A DNA stretch of 10,322 nucleotides. It comes from an uncultured Bacilli bacterium (lineage in GTDB: Bacteria > Bacillota_I > Bacilli_A > RF39 > UBA660). Location of the stretch: positions 1-10,322 of the forward strand of contig CANROR010000040.1 in assembly GCA_947632275.1 (NCBI GenBank). The letters run 5' to 3'. Under the pieces are notes generated by a model. That model made no database searches, was not told the DNA's origin, and saw only the letters and a program-made list of their open reading frames with translations. The position numbers were made by a program, and so were the translations under genes. Shown piece after piece: positions 6,410 through 10,322 of the stretch; the stretch's first letter is position 1, and every line of letters begins with the position of its first letter.

Positions 6410-7660
6410 ATGAAAAAAAATGTACATGAAATTGAAATCAAACTTGATAAAGAATGGACTGAATGTTTAGATAAAACATTTAAGAAAAAAGTAAAAGATG
6501 CGAAAGTTGATGGCTTTCGGAAAGGTAGTGTTCCTAAAGATATTTATTTAAAAAACTTTGGGATTGAATCTTTATATCCTGATGCGGCCAATGATGCTAT
6601 TCAAATTGCTTATAAGAAAATTTTAGATGAACAAAAAATTGTGCCAGTTATTGAACCGACGGTTGATATCACGGGTATTAGTGATAGTAATATCATTTTA
6701 AAATTTACTTTTATTACGCATCCGGAAGTTACTTTAGGTGATTATAAAAATTTAGGAATTAAAAAAGATAAAATTACCATCACTGATAAAGAAATTAATG
6801 AAGAAATTGAACATTTACAAAATCATATGGCCGATGTTGTCGTTAAAGAAAATGGCGTGGTTGCCGAAGGCGATACGGCAATAATTAATTTTAAAGGATA
6901 TGTGGATGGCAAAGAACTTGAAGGTGGTTCTGGCGAAAACTTCCCACTTGAAATTGGTTCTCATTCTTTTATCCCGGGTTTTGAAGAAGGCCTAATTGGT
7001 TTAAAAGCCGGAGCGAAAAAGACTTTGAATTTGAAATTCCCAGAAAATTATGTAGCGGATTTAAAAAATAAAGATGTGAAATTTGAAGTTGAAGTCATGG
7101 AAGTTAAAACGCGTTCTTTACCCGAAATAAATGAAGATTTCTTCGCAGATTTAGGTTTTGAAGATGTTAAAACTTTAGCCGATCTAAAGAAAAAAATTAA
7201 AGAAGATTTAACCCATGAAAAAGAACATGTTGCCGATGATAAATTTTTAGAAGATTGTTTAGAAAAAGCCGCTAGTAATATGAAAGTTGATATTAATGAA
7301 GAAATAGTAGATGAAGAAGTTCATCGGATGATTGATGATTATGCTAATCAACTGGCCCATCAAGGTTTAGATATTAATAAATATTACGAAATCACAGGAA
7401 CAACCCATGAAGATTTACATAAACAAATGATGCCGGAAGCCGAAAAGAGAGTTAAATATCGGTATTTAATTGAAGCTATTGCCGATGCGGAAAAAATTGA
7501 TTTCCCCGAAAAAGAAGTTGATAAAAGAGCGCAAGAAATGGCCGATATGTATGGTATAACGGTTGATGAATTATTAAAAGCCTATGGTTCTAAAGATATT
7601 GTTAAATATGATTTAAAAATGCGGAAGGCTATGGAAATTTTAACTGATAGCAATAAATAA
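6410..7660 (+). CDS. tig: trigger factor, ribosome-associated chaperone and prolyl isomerase
   Basis: Trigger factor binds at the ribosome exit tunnel and shields nascent chains; its middle domain is a peptidyl-prolyl isomerase of the FKBP type. The product has 416 aa, close to the usual 425-435. The N-terminal ribosome-binding domain carries GFRKGSVPK at 35-43, in the place of the usual GFRxGKxP signature, so the Lys after Gly is a Ser here. The FKBP domain runs about 154-233 (GDTAIINFKGYVDG, FIPGFEEGLIGLKAG, FPENY). The helical C-terminal chaperone domain follows. The frame is open 19 codons further upstream, but ATG 6410 has AAGGA a few bases ahead and lies after the promoter; the upstream codons would overlap the promoter. 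It is a single-gene unit between its own promoter and terminator. Confidence 0.95.
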   Translation: MKKNVHEIEIKLDKEWTECLDKTFKKKVKDAKVDGFRKGSVPKDIYLKNFGIESLYPDAANDAIQIAYKKILDEQKIVPVIEPTVDITGISDSNIILKFTFITHPEVTLGDYKNLGIKKDKITITDKEINEEIEHLQNHMADVVVKENGVVAEGDTAIINFKGYVDGKELEGGSGENFPLEIGSHSFIPGFEEGLIGLKAGAKKTLNLKFPENYVADLKNKDVKFEVEVMEVKTRSLPEINEDFFADLGFEDVKTLADLKKKIKEDLTHEKEHVADDKFLEDCLEKAASNMKVDINEEIVDEEVHRMIDDYANQLAHQGLDINKYYEITGTTHEDLHKQMMPEAEKRVKYRYLIEAIADAEKIDFPEKEVDKRAQEMADMYGITVDELLKAYGSKDIVKYDLKMRKAMEILTDSNK

Positions 7661-7662
7661 AG

Positions 7663-7687
7663 ATTGAGATTATTTCTCAATTTTTTT
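7663..7687 (+). terminator. Rho-independent terminator after tig
   Basis: ATTGAGA (7663-7669) pairs with TCTCAAT (7675-7681) around a five-base loop and runs into seven T (7681-7687). It begins two bases after the tig stop codon. Confidence 0.8.
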
Positions 7688-7721
7688 AATTAATGTCAAA
7701 TTAGTAGTTTTAGATTGAATT

Positions 7722-7749
7722 TTTAAAGTATTTTTGCTAATCTTAAAAT
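7722..7749 (+). promoter_or_regulatory. weak candidate promoter for the WG-repeat protein
   Basis: TTTAAA (7722-7727), a 16-base spacer and TAAAAT (7744-7749). The preceding terminator implies that a promoter should lie in 7688-7750, and this is the best match, but the sequence is AT-rich and the match is modest. Confidence 0.3.
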
Positions 7750-7766
7750 AGAGAGGTGAAATAAAA

Positions 7767-9368
7767 ATGCAAATGTCAGAACAAGTAAAAAAGACAATTA
7801 AAGTCGTGGTTATATGTGTTGTTATTTTTATTTTATTATTATTAGTTTATCACTTTTTTATTAATAGAGTTGGTCAAGTTAAACCCCAAAAAGAAAAGCC
7901 TCTTAATTATGCGGTAGAAGTTGTAAATGATAACTATCAAAATCCAGAATATTGTTCGGGGAATTATTTTATTATTGAAAATAATGAAAATAATAATTTA
8001 AAAACTTTAATTTTAAATGATGATTTAAATATTATTGAAAGTCTTAACGTACCTAAAAGTGCCGTTTATTGTTTATATGACGATTATTATTTAATTAAAA
8101 ATAATGAAACTTATACTTTAAAAAGACGAGGAAGTATTATTGCATCTAATATTGATTTTAGTTATGATTTAAATGAAATATATCATGAAAGCTCTAGTTC
8201 TAATGCTTTATATATTTCGAAATCTTATTTGGATGCCGTGGTGAATAATAAAAATCATTTTATGGTTTCTAATAAAGTAGCTTATGCCAGTAATATTTTA
8301 ATAAATATGGAAACGGGTAAGACTATTGATGATAAACTAACGGCCGCTTATAAAGTAAATATCTTAAATGGCGAAGATACTAAATATTTATATTTGGAAG
8401 GTTTGACGAGTTATCTTTATAATATTAATAATGGTCAAAAATATTTAGAAAATAAAAACATTATTTTTGCGAAGAATGAAAATAATGAAGTTACGAATAA
8501 TTCCCAAAATAATGTGGTTTTTAAAGATGAGGTTGGCATTGGTGTTGCCGATTTTAAAGGAAATATTATTATTAAACCAGATGCGCAAAATATTCAATTG
8601 GAATCAAGCAATAGTAATTATTTTGCCGTGAATCGCAATGGTAAATATGGTTTAGTAAATGCTTTTGGAAATACGGTTTGGGATTTTACTTATGATAATA
8701 TTATTGTTTTAGATGAATTTATCTTAGCGATTACTAATAAAAATCTTAATATTTTTGATACCCAATTAAAGCAAATAAATGAAAAAGAATATTTGGTTAA
8801 AGATACGCAAATAAATGTTATTAAATATGCTAAATTCTATCAAATTCAAAGTGTTATCAATAATACGGAACAAGAATTAATAATAACAAAAGATGGTCAA
8901 TTAAATACCATCACGGGACTTCGGCCGATTCTTTATGGTGAATATTTCTATGATAAAGATTGTTATTTGATAAATGATGCCGGTAAAGCTTATATTTATG
9001 TCGATGATAATACTAAATTTGTAATTAATTTAGGTTTAAAAAATAATGTCGATAATGCCATTATGTTAAATAATAATCGTTTATACACGGATTTTATGAA
9101 TGATAATAAAATTCAATATGGTTATTATCGGATTAATTCGGGAACGGCTTTAGGTTCTTACTTAAAAGATAAAGTAGATGTAACGATAGATGTTATTAAA
9201 TATCATGATTTAGTTTTTAGTCGGGAAAACGAAAAGATAAGTGTTTATTATAATAATACATTAAAAGATGAGATTGAAGCTCAAAAAATTAGCCATTTAA
9301 ACGATGATTATTATGCTCTTACAACTTCGGAAAAAGTAAGTATGGTAAAAATAATTCAAAAAAAATAG
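7767..9368 (+). CDS. membrane-anchored protein with WG-like repeats, function unknown
   Basis: I do not recognise a specific family for this 533-aa protein. It has a short basic N terminus, one membrane helix (about 11-32) and then about 500 residues of mainly beta-rich, Asn/Asp/Lys/Tyr-rich sequence. It is therefore probably anchored with its bulk outside the cell. Two stretches look like WG (KWG) repeats: GIGVADFKGNIIIKP (from residue 257) and GKYGLVNAFGNTVWDFTYDN (within about 291-312). Other parts recur as short strand-turn-strand blocks, suggesting a beta-propeller-like or stacked fold. No catalytic motif or cell-wall sorting signal is visible. AGAGGTG (7752-7758) lies 8 bases before ATG 7767; a second ATG two codons later is possible. 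It stands alone between the tig terminator and a convergent metal transporter, so context gives no role. Confidence 0.85.
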   Translation: MQMSEQVKKTIKVVVICVVIFILLLLVYHFFINRVGQVKPQKEKPLNYAVEVVNDNYQNPEYCSGNYFIIENNENNNLKTLILNDDLNIIESLNVPKSAVYCLYDDYYLIKNNETYTLKRRGSIIASNIDFSYDLNEIYHESSSSNALYISKSYLDAVVNNKNHFMVSNKVAYASNILINMETGKTIDDKLTAAYKVNILNGEDTKYLYLEGLTSYLYNINNGQKYLENKNIIFAKNENNEVTNNSQNNVVFKDEVGIGVADFKGNIIIKPDAQNIQLESSNSNYFAVNRNGKYGLVNAFGNTVWDFTYDNIIVLDEFILAITNKNLNIFDTQLKQINEKEYLVKDTQINVIKYAKFYQIQSVINNTEQELIITKDGQLNTITGLRPILYGEYFYDKDCYLINDAGKAYIYVDDNTKFVINLGLKNNVDNAIMLNNNRLYTDFMNDNKIQYGYYRINSGTALGSYLKDKVDVTIDVIKYHDLVFSRENEKISVYYNNTLKDEIEAQKISHLNDDYYALTTSEKVSMVKIIQKK

Positions 9369-9384
9369 GTTTATCCTATTTTTT
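9360..9384. terminator. bidirectional terminator between convergent genes
   Basis: AAAAAATAGG (9360-9369) pairs with CCTATTTTTT (9375-9384), ten pairs around a five-base loop. It contains the TAG stop of the left gene and touches the stop of the right gene, so the two genes share one compact terminator. Confidence 0.8.
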
Positions 9385-10174
9385 AGCTTAATGCGACATC
9401 TAAAATCATCATAATCGAAAAGCCAATCATCGTAAATAATGCCATTAAATCTTTTTTCTTATTAGTTTGACTCTCGGGAATTAATTCTTGGACGACAACA
9501 TAAATCATTGCTCCTGCGGCAAAAGCTAATAAAAATGGTAAAAGCACGCGAATTTTAATAACTAAAAGAGCACCTAAGACTCCTGCGACGGGTTCAACCA
9601 GACCACTTAATTGACCATAGAAAAAGGCCTTTTTTTTCGAATAACCTTCGCGGAGAAGCGGAACGGCTACGGCTGTACCTTCAGGAAAATTTTGTAAACC
9701 AATACCTAAGGCTAACATGGCCGAAGAACTAAGGGTTGCCCCATCTATGCCATAGGCTAGGGAACCAAAAGCGACCCCAACCGCGAGACCTTCAGGAATA
9801 TTGTGAAGGGTAATGGAGAAGATGAGCATTAAACTCCGTTTAAGAGAATTTTTATTTTCATTTTTAATTAATTTATCGAATAATTTATCACCTAGAAAAA
9901 GTAAAACGCCGCCAGTGAAAAAGCCAACAAAAGCAACTAACCAGGCGGTCATTTTTAAACTTTGAGCCATATCAATCGCAGGCGATAAAAGCGACCAAAA
10001 GGAAGCGGCAATCATCACCCCGGCGGCAAAGCCGAGCATCGCATCCATAATATTTTTATTAATTTTTTTAAAAGCAAAAACAACGGCCGCACCTAAAGCG
10101 GTGATACTCCAGGTAAAGATTGTGGCAATTAAGGCTTGGATAGGATAATTAAGAGTTGAAAAATAAGTAAACAT
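9383..10174 (-). CDS. ZIP-family divalent metal transporter
   Basis: A 263-aa polytopic membrane protein of the ZIP (Zn2+/Fe2+/Mn2+ import) family, nearest the bacterial GufA/ZupT-like branch. The family metal motifs are present in the central helices: HNIPEG (124-129) in the helix starting near 116 and QNFPEG (161-166) in the next, with Glu194 in SGLVEPVAG of the following one. The usual eight-helix pattern is visible. A short charged segment, KLIKNENKNSLKR (about 101-113), takes the place of the long His-rich loop of eukaryotic members. The metal specificity cannot be read from sequence. GGAGG (10181-10185) is 6 bases before the ATG. It converges with the WG-repeat gene. Codon use is somewhat richer in G and C than in its neighbours, as often seen in helix-rich Ala/Gly proteins. 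Confidence 0.93.
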   Translation of the reverse strand: MFTYFSTLNYPIQALIATIFTWSITALGAAVVFAFKKINKNIMDAMLGFAAGVMIAASFWSLLSPAIDMAQSLKMTAWLVAFVGFFTGGVLLFLGDKLFDKLIKNENKNSLKRSLMLIFSITLHNIPEGLAVGVAFGSLAYGIDGATLSSSAMLALGIGLQNFPEGTAVAVPLLREGYSKKKAFFYGQLSGLVEPVAGVLGALLVIKIRVLLPFLLAFAAGAMIYVVVQELIPESQTNKKKDLMALFTMIGFSIMMILDVALS

Positions 10175-10222
10175 GTGTTACCTCCATTCAAAGTATTTTA
10201 TGTAGAATATGGTTTTTGAAAT

Positions 10223-10251
10223 AGTATGATAGCCTAAATAGGGAATGTCAA
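10223..10251 (-). promoter_or_regulatory. promoter of the ZIP transporter gene
   Basis: On the minus strand a perfect TTGACA (10246-10251), a 17-base spacer and CATACT (10223-10228). Transcription would start near 10216, leaving a leader of about 42 bases with the ribosome binding site at its end. I saw no clear metal-regulator palindrome. Confidence 0.65.
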
Positions 10252-10322
10252 TAGTTTTGGAAAATGTCTCAAAAAAATGAAAACATAAGCGGGAAAATTT
10301 ATTCCAATTTTCCTTCTTGACA

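Noticed and set aside
10208..10234. DtxR/MntR- or Zur-like operator over the ZIP promoter
   Set aside because: A TTTAGGCTA-like half-site is present on the minus strand but no matching second half; it is not a palindrome.
10291..10322. Hairpin GGAAAAT/ATTTTCC and a TTGACA at the right edge
   Set aside because: The hairpin lacks a proper T-run and the -35-like hexamer has no visible -10 within the window, so neither can be supported.

Overview
The window is very AT-rich, with short intergenic gaps, strong Shine-Dalgarno sites and U-tract terminators. TGG is used for Trp, and TAA and TAG serve as stops, so the standard bacterial code fits. The order comEA-comEC-holA is that of Bacillota (in Bacillus subtilis: comEA, comEB, comEC, yqeN/holA). 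The source is most likely a low-GC Bacillota/Bacilli-type bacterium; I cannot place it more precisely.

Left end (1-680): a type III (RNA antitoxin-protein toxin) system. Two tandem repeats of about 50 nt plus a short partial third copy each fold on paper into an H-type pseudoknot. A Rho-independent terminator follows, then a 155-aa protein that I recognise as a ToxN/AbiQ-superfamily endoribonuclease of the CptIN type. Stem 2 of the pseudoknot shows two compensated base-pair changes between the copies, so the structure itself appears conserved. This is the most interesting locus in the window. It belongs to a known class; this particular RNA may not be described.

681-2385: a possible 44-aa ORF ends inside a bidirectional terminator. 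Next, on the minus strand, is a decayed YdcF/DUF218-family membrane protein gene. It keeps a good promoter and ribosome binding site but carries an in-frame TAG and a frameshift at a run of seven A.

2511-6327: a plus-strand DNA uptake and replication cluster. It encodes ComEA (membrane-anchored DNA receptor) and the overlapping ComEC (DNA channel with a metallo-beta-lactamase-like domain), then a terminator, then HolA (DNA polymerase III delta) with its own candidate promoter. ComEA and ComEC work together in natural transformation; HolA loads the sliding clamp and is a conserved neighbour.

6328-9385: trigger factor (tig) with its own promoter and terminator, then a 533-aa membrane-anchored protein of unknown function with WG-like repeats. 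The latter converges, over a shared bidirectional terminator, with a minus-strand ZIP-family metal transporter (9383-10174). That transporter has a consensus -35 promoter near the right edge. The last ~70 bases hold no gene that I can support.
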